Positions 48,916-58,067 of a stretch of 64,000 nt of DNA are shown one piece after another. Positions within the stretch are counted from its first letter, which is position 1. Each line of letters starts with the position of its first letter. The notes below the pieces were generated by a model. The model saw only the letters and a list, made by a program, of their open reading frames with translations. It made no database searches and was not told the origin of the DNA. The position numbers were made by a program, and so were the translations under genes. The stretch spans positions 1-64,000 of the forward strand of contig NZ_PGGM01000016.1 in NCBI RefSeq assembly GCF_003010965.1. The letters run 5' to 3'. The DNA is from Phyllobacterium sophorae (GTDB taxonomy: Bacteria > Pseudomonadota > Alphaproteobacteria > Rhizobiales > Rhizobiaceae).

Positions 48916-50181
48916 GTGAACCATTTCGATTACAAGGACGGCGTCCTTCACGCCGAGGGCGTCAGCATTCCCGATATCGCCAAGGCGGTCGGAACGCCGT
49001 TCTATTGCTATTCGACAGCGACTATTGAACGCCATTTCAAGGTTTTCTCGGCCGCTTTTGCCGAAATGGACGCGCTTGTCTGCTACGCGCTCAAGGCTAA
49101 TTCCAATCAGGCGGTCCTGAAGACCCTGGCCCAGCTGGGATCCGGCGCCGATGTGGTGTCCGAGGGCGAGCTGCGCCGGGCGCTTGCCGCGGGAATTTCT
49201 GCAAACAAAATTGTCTTTTCTGGCGTCGGCAAGAAGCCCGCCGAAATGGACTATGCCCTGGCCGCCGGCATCCATTGCTTCAATGTCGAGTCTGAACCCG
49301 AGCTTGAACTTCTGTCGGCCCGCGCTGTGGCCGCGGGCAAGGTTGCGCCGGTGTCCCTGCGTATCAATCCGGATGTTGACGCCAAGACCCACAAGAAGAT
49401 CTCGACCGGAAAATCCGAGAACAAGTTCGGCATTCCTCTGGCCAAGGCCAGCACGGTCTATGCGCATGCTGCCAAGCTGCCCGGCCTCCGAATCGTCGGC
49501 GTCGACATGCATATCGGCAGCCAGATCACCGACCTCGAACCCTTCGACAATGCCTTCCGGCTGCTCGCTGAATTTGTGGCGCAGCTGAAAGCGGACGGCC
49601 ATGACATCAAACATGTCGATCTTGGTGGCGGGCTCGGCATTCCCTATCACTTCGACAACAATCCACCGCCATTGCCCGACGCTTATGCGCAGATTGTCGC
49701 CAAGCATATCAAACCGCTTGGTCTGAAGACCATCTTCGAGCCGGGCCGCCTCATTATTGGCAATGCCGGAATTCTCGTCACCGAGGTCATTTACCTCAAG
49801 GAAGGGGATGCCCGGAATTTCATCATTGTCGATGCGGCAATGAACGATCTCATCCGGCCAACGCTCTATGATGCGTTTCACATGATCCGCCCGGTCATCG
49901 AGCCTGCTGCCACCCATCCACGCATTCGCGGCGACGTTGTTGGTCCAGTATGTGAAACCGGCGACTATCTTGGACTTGACCGTGACCTGCCGCGACCTGC
50001 TCCCGGCGATCTCATCGCCATTGGAACGGCGGGCGCCTATGGCGCTGTTCAGGCCGGCACCTACAATACGCGTTTGCTGGTGCCGGAGGTGCTGGTCAAT
50101 GGCGACCGGTTCCATGTCGTGCGCCCGCGTACGACCTATGAAGAGCTGATCGCGCTCGATTCTGTCCCGGAGTGGCTGTAG
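48916..50181 (+). CDS. lysA: Diaminopimelate decarboxylase
   Basis: The 421-residue PLP enzyme makes L-lysine from meso-diaminopimelate. It has the PLP lysine in YALKANSNQ (about 56-64), the HIGSQI segment, the LGGGLGIPYH loop and the C-terminal PVCETGDYLG motif that supplies the catalytic cysteine at the dimer interface. The start is GTG at 48916, 11 bases after the lipoprotein stop. Confidence 0.97.
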   Translation: MNHFDYKDGVLHAEGVSIPDIAKAVGTPFYCYSTATIERHFKVFSAAFAEMDALVCYALKANSNQAVLKTLAQLGSGADVVSEGELRRALAAGISANKIVFSGVGKKPAEMDYALAAGIHCFNVESEPELELLSARAVAAGKVAPVSLRINPDVDAKTHKKISTGKSENKFGIPLAKASTVYAHAAKLPGLRIVGVDMHIGSQITDLEPFDNAFRLLAEFVAQLKADGHDIKHVDLGGGLGIPYHFDNNPPPLPDAYAQIVAKHIKPLGLKTIFEPGRLIIGNAGILVTEVIYLKEGDARNFIIVDAAMNDLIRPTLYDAFHMIRPVIEPAATHPRIRGDVVGPVCETGDYLGLDRDLPRPAPGDLIAIGTAGAYGAVQAGTYNTRLLVPEVLVNGDRFHVVRPRTTYEELIALDSVPEWL

Positions 50182-50343
50182 ATCTTAGGAGACCCATTGC
50201 GATTTCAGTCGGACTGGGTAACTGGGGCTTTCGTCTTTACACAAAACTATGATCGCAAATTGCCCCTAAGGCCTCGCGTTTGCCATGATGAATGGTATTG
50301 TTGTCGAGGCTGACACCATTCATGCCAGCGAGATGGAGTGAAG

Positions 50344-52899
50344 ATGACCGGTCAACACCCCGATGAACGGGACGAGACAAGGCTCACGTTCGATATTTTC
50401 AGGAGTATCGATCGCCTCCGTTTGTCGACTTGGCTGACGGTGGTACTGGAACGCCTGTGGCCGCTTTTGCTACCGCTTCTGCTTGTTATCGCAATATTCC
50501 TTTGCCTGTCGTGGTTCGGTATTTTCCGGATGATTCCGGATTTAGTGCGGTTCGCCGTTCTCGGATTGTTTGCTCTTTCGCTTCCAGCCTGCCTCTACCT
50601 TCTGTCGAAGTTCCGCTTGCCAGGTCATACGGAAATCAGCCGGCGGCTGGAGAGCGTCAATACGCTCGATCATCAGCCGATTACCGTGCAGTCGGAAGAA
50701 CTCGCCACCAACGCGAATGATCCATTTGCGCAGGCGTTGTGGAACGAACACCGAAAACGCATGGCTGAGCGTCTCCGGGATTTGAAGAGCGGATTGCCGC
50801 AAACGCGTATCCCGGAACGTGATCCCTGGGCGTTGAGGGCTGTCGTCGGACTTCTTTTCGTGGTCGCTTTTGCTTTTTCCGGCGGACCGCTCGGCGGTCG
50901 CATCAGCGATGCTTTCCGCAGCCATAGCGGTAGTAACGTTGTGCCGCCGCGGATTGATGCGTGGGTAACGCCCCCCCGCTATACCGGGCGGGCGCCGCTT
51001 TTCCTGACATCGGCAGCCAATGCCGAAGAAAAACAGTTTACTGTCCCGCAGGATAGCACCCTCATCATCCGGATCATCGGCGGTAGCGGGTCCGAGAAGG
51101 TCACACTGACATCGATTGATGGCAAAGCCGCCAATATAGAAGCAAAAGACCAGGGCAAGGCGGACGATGCCGCAGCCGCCAAGAGCAAACCGCGCAACTT
51201 CGAAATCCTGCTTGGTGCCAACAGCACAGTTGCGCTTTCAGGCGATGGTACTGCGAACTCCGCGTGGTCGTTCTCCGTTATTCCGGACCAGCCCCCCTCT
51301 ATCCGCTTCACCAAAGACCCTTCGAGCGCCGCCAACCGCACGATGGAAGTGTCGTACGCGCTGAAGGACGATTACGGTGCCGTGAGTGCCCTTGCGAAAA
51401 TTGAGCAGGCCGTGGTCTCCGGCAAGGACGCGCGGCCGCTTTACAACGCACCGGATCTGCCCCTCTCGCTGCCCCGGCGCGGTGAGCAACCCAGGGAAAT
51501 GAAGACCACAAAGGATCTCACCGAGCATCCATGGGCGGGTTCCGAAGTCCGCATGACCCTCGCCGCGACTGACGACGCAAAGCAGGAGGCACGAAGCGAA
51601 ACCAAAACCCTGGTGATGCCGGAACGTCCCTTTGCCAACCCCCTGGCGCGGGCCGTCGTGGAACAACGCCGCGTGCTGGCGCTCAATGCCAATGCCAAGC
51701 CCGATGTGCTGAATACGCTTGATGCCATCACCATCTGGCCGGAAGAAACAATCAAGAATGCCTCGCATTATCTCGCTCTGCGCAGCGTTCGTTCACGCCT
51801 CAACCTTGCTCGCAGCGACGATCAATTGCGCGATGTGGTCGCCTATATGTGGCAGGTTGCACGCGGGATCGAGGATGGCGCACTGTCCGACGCCGAGCGT
51901 CGCCTGCGCCAGGCACAGGAAGCACTGAAGCAAGCGATCGAACGGGGTGCGAGCCAGGAAGAAATCGAAAAGCGCATGGCCGAATTGCGCAGCGCCATGA
52001 ACGAGTATTTGCGTGAATTTGCCGAGAAGGCCCAGAAGAGCCCCAATATGGCACAGGCGCCAAACCCCAACATGATGGAGTTGCGGCAGGAAGATATCGA
52101 CCGCATGCTGGACCGGATCGAGGATCTGGCCAAGCAGGGTTCGAAGGATCAGGCACAGCAGCTGTTGTCTGAACTGGAAAACATGCTGAATAATCTGCAG
52201 ATGGGTCAAAACCAGCAGGGGCAGAACGGTCAGCAAGGTCAGATGCGGCAGCAGATGGACAAGCTTGGTGATCTGATGCGGCGCCAGAAGCAAATGATGA
52301 ACGAGACCCATCGACTCGAGCAGCAGCGACAGAACGGCATGCAGCAGGATTACGGGCAGAACGAGCAGGGTCAGCAAGGCAACCAGGGCCAGATGTCCGA
52401 AGAGGACATCGCCAAGGCGCTGCGTGGCCTGCAGGAAGGACAGGACAAGCTTCAGTCAGACCTCGAGCAAATGATGAAGGATCTGCGAGGATTGGGGATC
52501 AATCCCGGCAAGGATTTCGGCGAAGCAGGGAAGTCCATGGGTGAGGCAGGAAAATCGCTCGGCGAAGCCGATGGCGGTCAAGCCCTGGACCAGCAAGGCA
52601 ACGCACTCGATGCGCTGCGCCGCGGCGGTCAGGACATGATGAAGCAGTGGCAGCAAGCGATGGGCCAGGACGGACAGACGGGCCCGGGCGGTCAGCAACA
52701 GAATGGCCGCCGAGATCCATTGGGGCGCCCGCAACGGGGCCCGGAAGGACTGGCGCCTGAGCCCGGCAATATGCTGCCCGGCGAAATCGACATCCAGCGC
52801 GCGCGCCAGATCCTTGACGAAATCCGTCGCCGTCTTGGCAATGCACTCAGCCCGCAGATAGAGAAGGATTATCTCGAGCGGCTGTTGAAATTCGACTAG
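50344..52899 (+). CDS. TIGR02302 family (DUF4175) protein, large membrane-anchored
   Basis: The 851-residue protein has two transmembrane helices near the start (about 37-59 and 67-87), a third at about 160-180, then a large periplasmic part with a beta-rich region (about 200-440) and a long alpha-helical region. Residues about 616-686 are unusually rich in Gln, Met and Gly (repeats like QNQQGQNGQQGQM). The family occurs in alphaproteobacteria and its function is unknown. ATG 50344 follows GGAG by 5 bases. It overlaps the convergent hpt stop by 4 bases. Confidence 0.88.
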   Translation: MTGQHPDERDETRLTFDIFRSIDRLRLSTWLTVVLERLWPLLLPLLLVIAIFLCLSWFGIFRMIPDLVRFAVLGLFALSLPACLYLLSKFRLPGHTEISRRLESVNTLDHQPITVQSEELATNANDPFAQALWNEHRKRMAERLRDLKSGLPQTRIPERDPWALRAVVGLLFVVAFAFSGGPLGGRISDAFRSHSGSNVVPPRIDAWVTPPRYTGRAPLFLTSAANAEEKQFTVPQDSTLIIRIIGGSGSEKVTLTSIDGKAANIEAKDQGKADDAAAAKSKPRNFEILLGANSTVALSGDGTANSAWSFSVIPDQPPSIRFTKDPSSAANRTMEVSYALKDDYGAVSALAKIEQAVVSGKDARPLYNAPDLPLSLPRRGEQPREMKTTKDLTEHPWAGSEVRMTLAATDDAKQEARSETKTLVMPERPFANPLARAVVEQRRVLALNANAKPDVLNTLDAITIWPEETIKNASHYLALRSVRSRLNLARSDDQLRDVVAYMWQVARGIEDGALSDAERRLRQAQEALKQAIERGASQEEIEKRMAELRSAMNEYLREFAEKAQKSPNMAQAPNPNMMELRQEDIDRMLDRIEDLAKQGSKDQAQQLLSELENMLNNLQMGQNQQGQNGQQGQMRQQMDKLGDLMRRQKQMMNETHRLEQQRQNGMQQDYGQNEQGQQGNQGQMSEEDIAKALRGLQEGQDKLQSDLEQMMKDLRGLGINPGKDFGEAGKSMGEAGKSLGEADGGQALDQQGNALDALRRGGQDMMKQWQQAMGQDGQTGPGGQQQNGRRDPLGRPQRGPEGLAPEPGNMLPGEIDIQRARQILDEIRRRLGNALSPQIEKDYLERLLKFD

Positions 52900-53432
52900 T
52901 CCGTGACAACGCCGACATAGGGCAGTTGCCGGAACGAGTGCCCGACATCCATGCCATATCCCACCACAAAATAGTCGGGGCATTCAAAACCTTTGAAATC
53001 GGCTTCGATGTCGGTCTTGCGCTTCACGCTCTTGTCGAGCAGCACCGCAATGGAAACGCTGCGGGCGCCGCGCTCCAGCATCAATTCGCGAGTGAACTTC
53101 AGCGTCCTGCCCGATTCGAGAATATCGTCGATCAGCAGAACATCGCGTCCATGGACATCGCTGTCGATATCGCGCAACAGACGTACCTCGCCACTTTCTG
53201 TTCCCTTGCCATAGCTCGAAACGGTGATGAACTCGACATCGGGCTCCGCTCCCGCGTCATGCATGGCCCGGATCAGGTCGGCCGCGAAAATGAACGACCC
53301 CTTGAGAATTGATATCACCAGCAGATTCTCGAAATTGCGTGCGACGATAGCCTTGGCAAGTTCGAGATTTCGGTCAGCAATCGTCTGAGCGCTGAAGAGG
53401 ATGTCGATGTTTTTTCCGCCGACTTTTGGCAT
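52896..53432 (-). CDS. hpt: Hypoxanthine phosphoribosyltransferase
   Basis: The 178-residue purine-salvage enzyme joins hypoxanthine or guanine to PRPP. It has the family's VISILKGSFIFAADLIRAM (about 38-56), the PRPP loop VLLIDDILESGRTL (about 97-110) and a C-terminal YFVVGYGMDVGHSFRQLPYV segment. It is convergent with the TIGR02302 gene, with the stops overlapping. Confidence 0.95.
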   Translation of the reverse strand: MPKVGGKNIDILFSAQTIADRNLELAKAIVARNFENLLVISILKGSFIFAADLIRAMHDAGAEPDVEFITVSSYGKGTESGEVRLLRDIDSDVHGRDVLLIDDILESGRTLKFTRELMLERGARSVSIAVLLDKSVKRKTDIEADFKGFECPDYFVVGYGMDVGHSFRQLPYVGVVTD

Positions 53433-53516
53433 GCACGTCTTCCTGTACTGGGCAGCAGTGATTGAAGGGGTTGCTATAGCCCAAACCCGGTTCCAAAAGC
53501 AAAAGCCTAATCGAGA

Positions 53517-53840
53517 TTATCGCAGCGCTACGAACAGCGTGTGCCCGCCGCAAATCCAGAACACCGAAGCGGCAACCAGCGTAACGAACAGCCAGTAGCC
53601 GAACCCTGGCATCTTACCTTGCCCATTTCCGGCGGGTTGGAGAATCGAGATACCGTCATTGTCAGGAAGTGAACGCTCAGAAGACCGGACAGGGGCATGG
53701 TTTGGCACACCACCGGCCGCCGTATACTCTGGCGGCATGACGGTTTCGAAATGAATGTCCTCCGCAACGCCTCTGTCGAATGGGCCTGCGCCAAGAAAAT
53801 TCAGATCGAATTCGGCAATTACTGGCCTGATTTGCGCCAT
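53517..53840 (-). CDS. Hypothetical protein with C-terminal membrane helix
   Basis: A 107-residue frame whose C-terminal 25 residues form one transmembrane helix (FGYWLFVTLVAASVFWICGG), preceded by a polar Pro/Ser-rich segment. I recognise no domain. The composition of the C-terminal half, with clean codon use and a hydrophobic end, favours a real gene. It stands alone on the minus strand between hpt (84 bases) and ftsE, and the start at 53840 follows GGAAAA. The N-terminal 34 residues are less certain. Confidence 0.55.
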   Translation of the reverse strand: MAQIRPVIAEFDLNFLGAGPFDRGVAEDIHFETVMPPEYTAAGGVPNHAPVRSSERSLPDNDGISILQPAGNGQGKMPGFGYWLFVTLVAASVFWICGGHTLFVALR

Positions 53841-54010
53841 TACACGGTTTTCCGATCATCCCGCCATGTTGCAGTCATGTTCCTCCGAATCATGGGGTGA
53901 GGCTACTGCACAAAAATTAACGTTTCGGCTGATCTTCAGCCGTGATTGGTGTGGCCAAACCTGTCGGCGCTGAATAAAACACACGTGGACATGAGATTGG
54001 AAAATTACGC

Positions 54011-54670
54011 TTGATTCGTTTTGAGAATGTCGGTTTGCGCTATGGGATGGGCCCGGAGGTTCTGCGTGATGTCAGCCTCCACATTGCACCCAGGTCGTTT
54101 CAGTTCCTGACCGGTCCTTCCGGGGCCGGCAAGACTTCGCTGTTGCGCCTGCTGTTCATGACGCTGAGACCGACGCGCGGCCTGATCACCGTGTTCGGCA
54201 AGGATATCGCGACCATCTCCTCCAAGGAAATGCCGCTGCTTCGCCGCCGGATCGGTGTCGTTTTCCAGGATTTCCGCTTGCTGGACCACATGACGACCTA
54301 TCAGAACGTTGCCCTTCCGCTCCGCGTGCGCGGCAAGGAGGAAGCCACTTATCGTGCCGAGGTGGAAGAGCTGTTGCATTGGGTCGGGCTTGGTGAGCGC
54401 ATGCATGTGCTGCCGCCCGTCCTGTCCGGCGGAGAGAAGCAGCGTGCCGCTATCGCCCGCGCCTTGATCGACCAGCCCGAAATCCTTCTGGCGGACGAAC
54501 CGACGGGCAACGTCGATCCGCCGCTGGCAAGGCGGTTGCTGCGGCTTTTCGGCGAATTGAACCGTTCCGGCACGGCCGTGGTCATCGCGACGCACGATCT
54601 GACGCTGATGGACCAGATCAATGCAAGGCGCATGATCCTCGACCAGGGAAGGCTCGACATCTATGATTAG
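54011..54670 (+). CDS. ftsE: Cell division ATP-binding protein FtsE
   Basis: The 219-residue ABC ATPase pairs with FtsX at the divisome and controls periplasmic hydrolases. It has the family start IRFENVGLRYG, Walker A GPSGAGKT (about 36-43), the ABC signature LSGGEKQR and Walker B ILLADEPTG. The start codon is TTG at 54011, which fits the family N-terminus exactly. It overlaps ftsX by 8 bases. Confidence 0.95.
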   Translation: MIRFENVGLRYGMGPEVLRDVSLHIAPRSFQFLTGPSGAGKTSLLRLLFMTLRPTRGLITVFGKDIATISSKEMPLLRRRIGVVFQDFRLLDHMTTYQNVALPLRVRGKEEATYRAEVEELLHWVGLGERMHVLPPVLSGGEKQRAAIARALIDQPEILLADEPTGNVDPPLARRLLRLFGELNRSGTAVVIATHDLTLMDQINARRMILDQGRLDIYD

Positions 54671-55661
54671 AGCGGCCCAACTCAAGGAGCAGGCGCTGGT
54701 CCTGTTTGCGAAGGCCGTGCAAATCGCACGCGGCAAAAGCGGCCAGGCGCCCATCGTTCCGGCCGGCAATGTTGTTGGCCATGCACTGATGATCGTCATC
54801 GCCATCATGACCTTCCTCGCTTGCCTTACCATAGGCGCGGTCAGCCTTGTTCAATCGACGGCCGCCACATGGCAGAGCCAGATTTCGACGGAGGCTACGA
54901 TCCAGGTCCGGCCTGTCGAGGGGCAGGACATGGAAGCTCTGCTGGCGCAGGCCAGCGCGATCGCACAGGGCTTTTCCGGGGTGAAATCCACCCGTATCAT
55001 CGATCGTGCCGCGACCGCACGCCTGTTGGAGCCTTGGCTTGGCACCGGTCTCGACATCGATGAACTACCCGTGCCCCGTCTGGTGATTGTCACCCTCGAC
55101 GAAGCTTCCCCACCGGATTTTGCCGCCATACGCAACGCGCTGGTCAAGGACGTCCCGGGCGCAAGTTTCGATGATCACCGCACCTGGGTCGACCGGCTTG
55201 TTTCGATGGCGCGTTCGACCGTTCTCATCGGCATGGCCGTTCTCGGTCTGGTCATTGCCGCAACTGTCCTGACGGTCATCTTTGCCACCCGCGGTGCCAT
55301 GGCTGGCAATGAGCACATCATCGAGGTGCTGCATTTTATTGGCGCGGAACAGAAGTTCGTCGCCCGCCAATTCGAGCGGCACTTCTTCTGGACAGCCTTG
55401 AAAGGCGCACTTTGCGGCGGGGCGCTCGCCATGGTCATTTTCCTGGCCGTTGCCTGGTGGTCCTCGCGCAACCTGGCAACCCCCGAGGCCGATCAGGCTA
55501 CAGCGCTTTTCGGCAATTTTTCCATTGGATCAGGCGGTTATTCGGGTGTGGTCCTCATCATTCTGGCGGTCAGCGTCTTGACGATGATTACAACAAGAAT
55601 GACAGTCATAGCGCATTTGAGGCAGGTGGACGGACGGACCGGGACAGGTCACGAAACCTAA
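54663..55661 (+). CDS. ftsX: Cell division protein FtsX
   Basis: The 332-residue partner of FtsE has a cytoplasmic N-terminus, a first helix (about 38-60), a periplasmic loop (about 65-175) and three C-terminal helices (about 180-205, 245-265, 295-315), the FtsX permease layout. The periplasmic loop is where FtsX engages M23-type hydrolases or their activators. The membrane-anchored M23 protein at 577-2529 is a possible, unproven client. Confidence 0.94.
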   Translation: MIRAAQLKEQALVLFAKAVQIARGKSGQAPIVPAGNVVGHALMIVIAIMTFLACLTIGAVSLVQSTAATWQSQISTEATIQVRPVEGQDMEALLAQASAIAQGFSGVKSTRIIDRAATARLLEPWLGTGLDIDELPVPRLVIVTLDEASPPDFAAIRNALVKDVPGASFDDHRTWVDRLVSMARSTVLIGMAVLGLVIAATVLTVIFATRGAMAGNEHIIEVLHFIGAEQKFVARQFERHFFWTALKGALCGGALAMVIFLAVAWWSSRNLATPEADQATALFGNFSIGSGGYSGVVLIILAVSVLTMITTRMTVIAHLRQVDGRTGTGHET

Positions 55662-55766
55662 GCTTATTCCATCTATTGATAATATGGATTTTACAAAAGC
55701 TCCTGCAAAGCTGCTGTTGAACCCCTCTTTAAAAACGAAACCCAAACAAGGCATTTGCGACGCAAA

Positions 55767-56477
55767 ATGGACGGCGTGAACGACAGCAACCAGAAGCCGG
55801 GCACCGGTGATCAGAACCGCGGCGAGCGATTGGCCTCGTTGATCCGCACGCGGATTGTGCTGCCATTGTTCCTGCTTTGCATTCTCGCACTGGGCCTGTT
55901 TATCGGCGGCTTCATCGTCTTCAGCGACCATGTCAGCACATTGGAGACACCCGATCTGGTCGAACCCGCCGACGGCATCGTCGTTCTTACCGGTGGCTAC
56001 TCGCGCATCGAAGGGGCTCTCGAACTTCTCAAGAACAAGCGGGGCGAGCGGCTATTCATCAGCGGCGTCCATTCCTCCACCAACCGCAGCGAGTTGCAGC
56101 GGGTCACCGGCGGCGACGCCACTCTGTTCGAATGCTGTGTTGATATCGACCGATCCGCCATGGACACGATTGGCAATGCTGCCGAAAGCGTCAAATGGGC
56201 CAAGGCGAACCACTATGCCCGGGTCATTGTCGTTACCAACAATTATCATATCCCCCGCACGATGGTTGAACTCAAACGCGCATCGCGGGATATTGAATTC
56301 ATCCCCTATCCCATCATCAACAGCAATCTGCGGGACGGCGACTGGATCACACGCGGACTTATCGTCCGCGTCCTTCTGGTCGAATATGTCAAATATCTGG
56401 GAGCCGTGATCCGCTCGGAGCTACCCGACAGCCTGTCGGAGGCGACGGCCGCCCTGCTCCACAGAATAAAGGGCTAG
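55767..56477 (+). CDS. YdcF family protein (DUF218)
   Basis: The 236-residue protein has one N-terminal membrane helix (about 25-50) and a DUF218 domain containing DGIVVLTGGYSRIEGALELL (about 70-90) and VIVVTNNYHIPRTMVELKRA (about 150-170). Some family members bind nucleotides or act in envelope polysaccharide synthesis (SanA/ElyC), but function is not assigned for this branch. The start is uncertain: TTG 55755 with AAGG just upstream, or ATG 55767, which I use. The plsC-like gene follows 76 bases later. Confidence 0.88.
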   Translation: MDGVNDSNQKPGTGDQNRGERLASLIRTRIVLPLFLLCILALGLFIGGFIVFSDHVSTLETPDLVEPADGIVVLTGGYSRIEGALELLKNKRGERLFISGVHSSTNRSELQRVTGGDATLFECCVDIDRSAMDTIGNAAESVKWAKANHYARVIVVTNNYHIPRTMVELKRASRDIEFIPYPIINSNLRDGDWITRGLIVRVLLVEYVKYLGAVIRSELPDSLSEATAALLHRIKG

Positions 56478-56553
56478 TGTCTTTCGCCAGTTCACCGCGC
56501 CTCCCATTTGGTATAACGAAGGCGCAGACCAATCGATGCCATCCGGGATCCCA

Positions 56554-57339
56554 ATGACGATCATCCGATCACTTGTTTTCAATGCCGCGTTCTATCTCAA
56601 CCTGATCATCCAGATGATCATCTTCACGCCCTATTATTTTCTCAGCCCGCGCAAACAGGCGTGGAGTGTTCCGAAAAACTGGGCAAAGTCCAACCTGTGG
56701 CTGCAAAAAATCATTGTCGGTGCCGACCACCACATTGATGGGCTCGAGAATATCCCCGACGGGCCCTATATCTGCGCGGCGAAGCACCAGTCATTCTGGG
56801 ATACCTATGCTTTCCTTCCCCACATTGCCGATCCGGTCTACATCCTCAAGCGTGAGTTGACGTGGATTCCGCTGTTCGGCTGGTACATCCAGAAGATGAA
56901 GATGGTGCCGATCGATCGCGGCAAACGCTCGGCCGCCATGAAGACCGCGGTCAGGGGCGCGCGGAAGGCCGTTGCCGAAAACAGGCAGCTGATGATCTAT
57001 CCCGAGGGCACGCGCACGGCTCCGGGAGCCCCGCCCCGCTACAAATATGGCGTCGCTCACATCTACGGGGAACTCGGCATTCCTGTAGTCCCGATCGCGC
57101 ATAATGCCGGGCTCTATTGGCCCCGCCGCAAGTTCATGCGTTATCCCGGTGTCATTCGCTGCCGCATCCTGCCGCCGATACAGCCAGGCCTGGACAATGA
57201 TGCGTTCTTGAAAAAGCTCGAAGAAGTGACCGAAGCGGCGTGCGACGAACTCCTGATCGAAGCTGCCAAATCGGATGACCCACCCCCCATGCCCCCGACC
57301 GCTATCGAGCGATTGAAGGAACTTGGCGTCAAGATCTAG
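56554..57339 (+). CDS. plsC: 1-acyl-sn-glycerol-3-phosphate acyltransferase family
   Basis: The 261-residue membrane-associated enzyme transfers an acyl chain to lysophosphatidate or a related lysolipid in phospholipid synthesis. It has the HX4D motif in KHQSFWDTYAF (about 72-82), the MVPIDRGKR segment and YPEGTRT (about 147-153). ATG 56554 follows GGGA by 5 bases; an upstream ATG at 56536 is possible. It is convergent with a ChaC-like gene, with ends overlapping by 11 bases. Confidence 0.9.
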   Translation: MTIIRSLVFNAAFYLNLIIQMIIFTPYYFLSPRKQAWSVPKNWAKSNLWLQKIIVGADHHIDGLENIPDGPYICAAKHQSFWDTYAFLPHIADPVYILKRELTWIPLFGWYIQKMKMVPIDRGKRSAAMKTAVRGARKAVAENRQLMIYPEGTRTAPGAPPRYKYGVAHIYGELGIPVVPIAHNAGLYWPRRKFMRYPGVIRCRILPPIQPGLDNDAFLKKLEEVTEAACDELLIEAAKSDDPPPMPPTAIERLKELGVKI

Positions 57340-57856
57340 AACCATCGACTGCCGCGACAACTGCTTCCATCCAGTGGTCGCGAATATTCATCTTGCGCAG
57401 GTGTTCCAGGGTGTTGTGCACATAGTCCTCGTTGCGGCCTGACTGACCGACCGAACCGCGCACGGCCGTAGCGGCATCGTTCACCGAGAGCGCACCCGCA
57501 TATTGCACATGGCTGCGGTCGACGATGTAGGTCAGCGCCTCGACCTTGCGTCCGTCCTCCAGCCGGATCCCCAACCTCCGTTCGAGATAGACATGCGTGA
57601 CCAGCTCGCGCGCCCGCAGATAGTCGACCACCTCGTCCGCAAGTTCGCCAGGCACGCGAAACGCCATCCCAAGGCAGGATCCGCCATGGTCCAGGCCGAG
57701 CACCAGGCCGGGCCGCTCCGGCGTTCCCCGGTGCACATAGGAGCGAACGCAAAGCGCGCGGCGATAGCCAAATAGTCGGGCGTGCATCGTCTCGACATGT
57801 GCAAAGCCAGGCTTCCACATCAAAGATCCGTAGCCAAAGACCCAAAAATCGCCCAT
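57329..57856 (-). CDS. Gamma-glutamylcyclotransferase (ChaC-like)
   Basis: The 175-residue protein starts with DFWVFGYGSLMWKPGF, the hallmark of the ChaC/GGCT fold, and contains RSYVHRGTPERPGLVLGLD and LERRLGIRLEDGRKVEAL. ChaC enzymes split glutathione into 5-oxoproline and Cys-Gly. ATG 57856 starts directly at the family motif; a longer open frame reaches into the palindromic repeat upstream and is not credible. Confidence 0.92.
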   Translation of the reverse strand: MGDFWVFGYGSLMWKPGFAHVETMHARLFGYRRALCVRSYVHRGTPERPGLVLGLDHGGSCLGMAFRVPGELADEVVDYLRARELVTHVYLERRLGIRLEDGRKVEALTYIVDRSHVQYAGALSVNDAATAVRGSVGQSGRNEDYVHNTLEHLRKMNIRDHWMEAVVAAVDGSRS

Positions 57857-57886
57857 ATCCGTCCTGATAGCAGTTAGAGAACTGTG

Positions 57887-58030
57887 AGAGCCCGTTTGAA
57901 AAATCGCTGCGGCAAGGCATGTGGCGTGGTTTTCGAGAACCGGAGCGCAACGTACTTTGAGTACGTGTGCACCGGAAGCGCAGAAAACCGCGTCAGGTGA
58001 CAGCCGCAGTAGAGTTTGCAACAGGGCTCT
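57887..58030. repeat. RIME-like palindromic intergenic repeat, copy 2
   Basis: About 144 bases form a long imperfect palindrome from AGAGCCC (57887) to GGGCTCT (58024-58030). Inner arms are CTGCGGC at 57907-57913 with its complement at 58003-58009, and the central hairpin contains GTACTTTGAGTAC. The 69-base core 57928-57996 matches copy 1 with 8 mismatches. It sits in the divergent promoter region between the ChaC-like gene and DUF2125, so it probably forms part of one or both leaders. Confidence 0.8.
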
Positions 58031-58067
58031 GAAGCATCTTCCCCTGATGGATAGCGAGAGCCGGACC

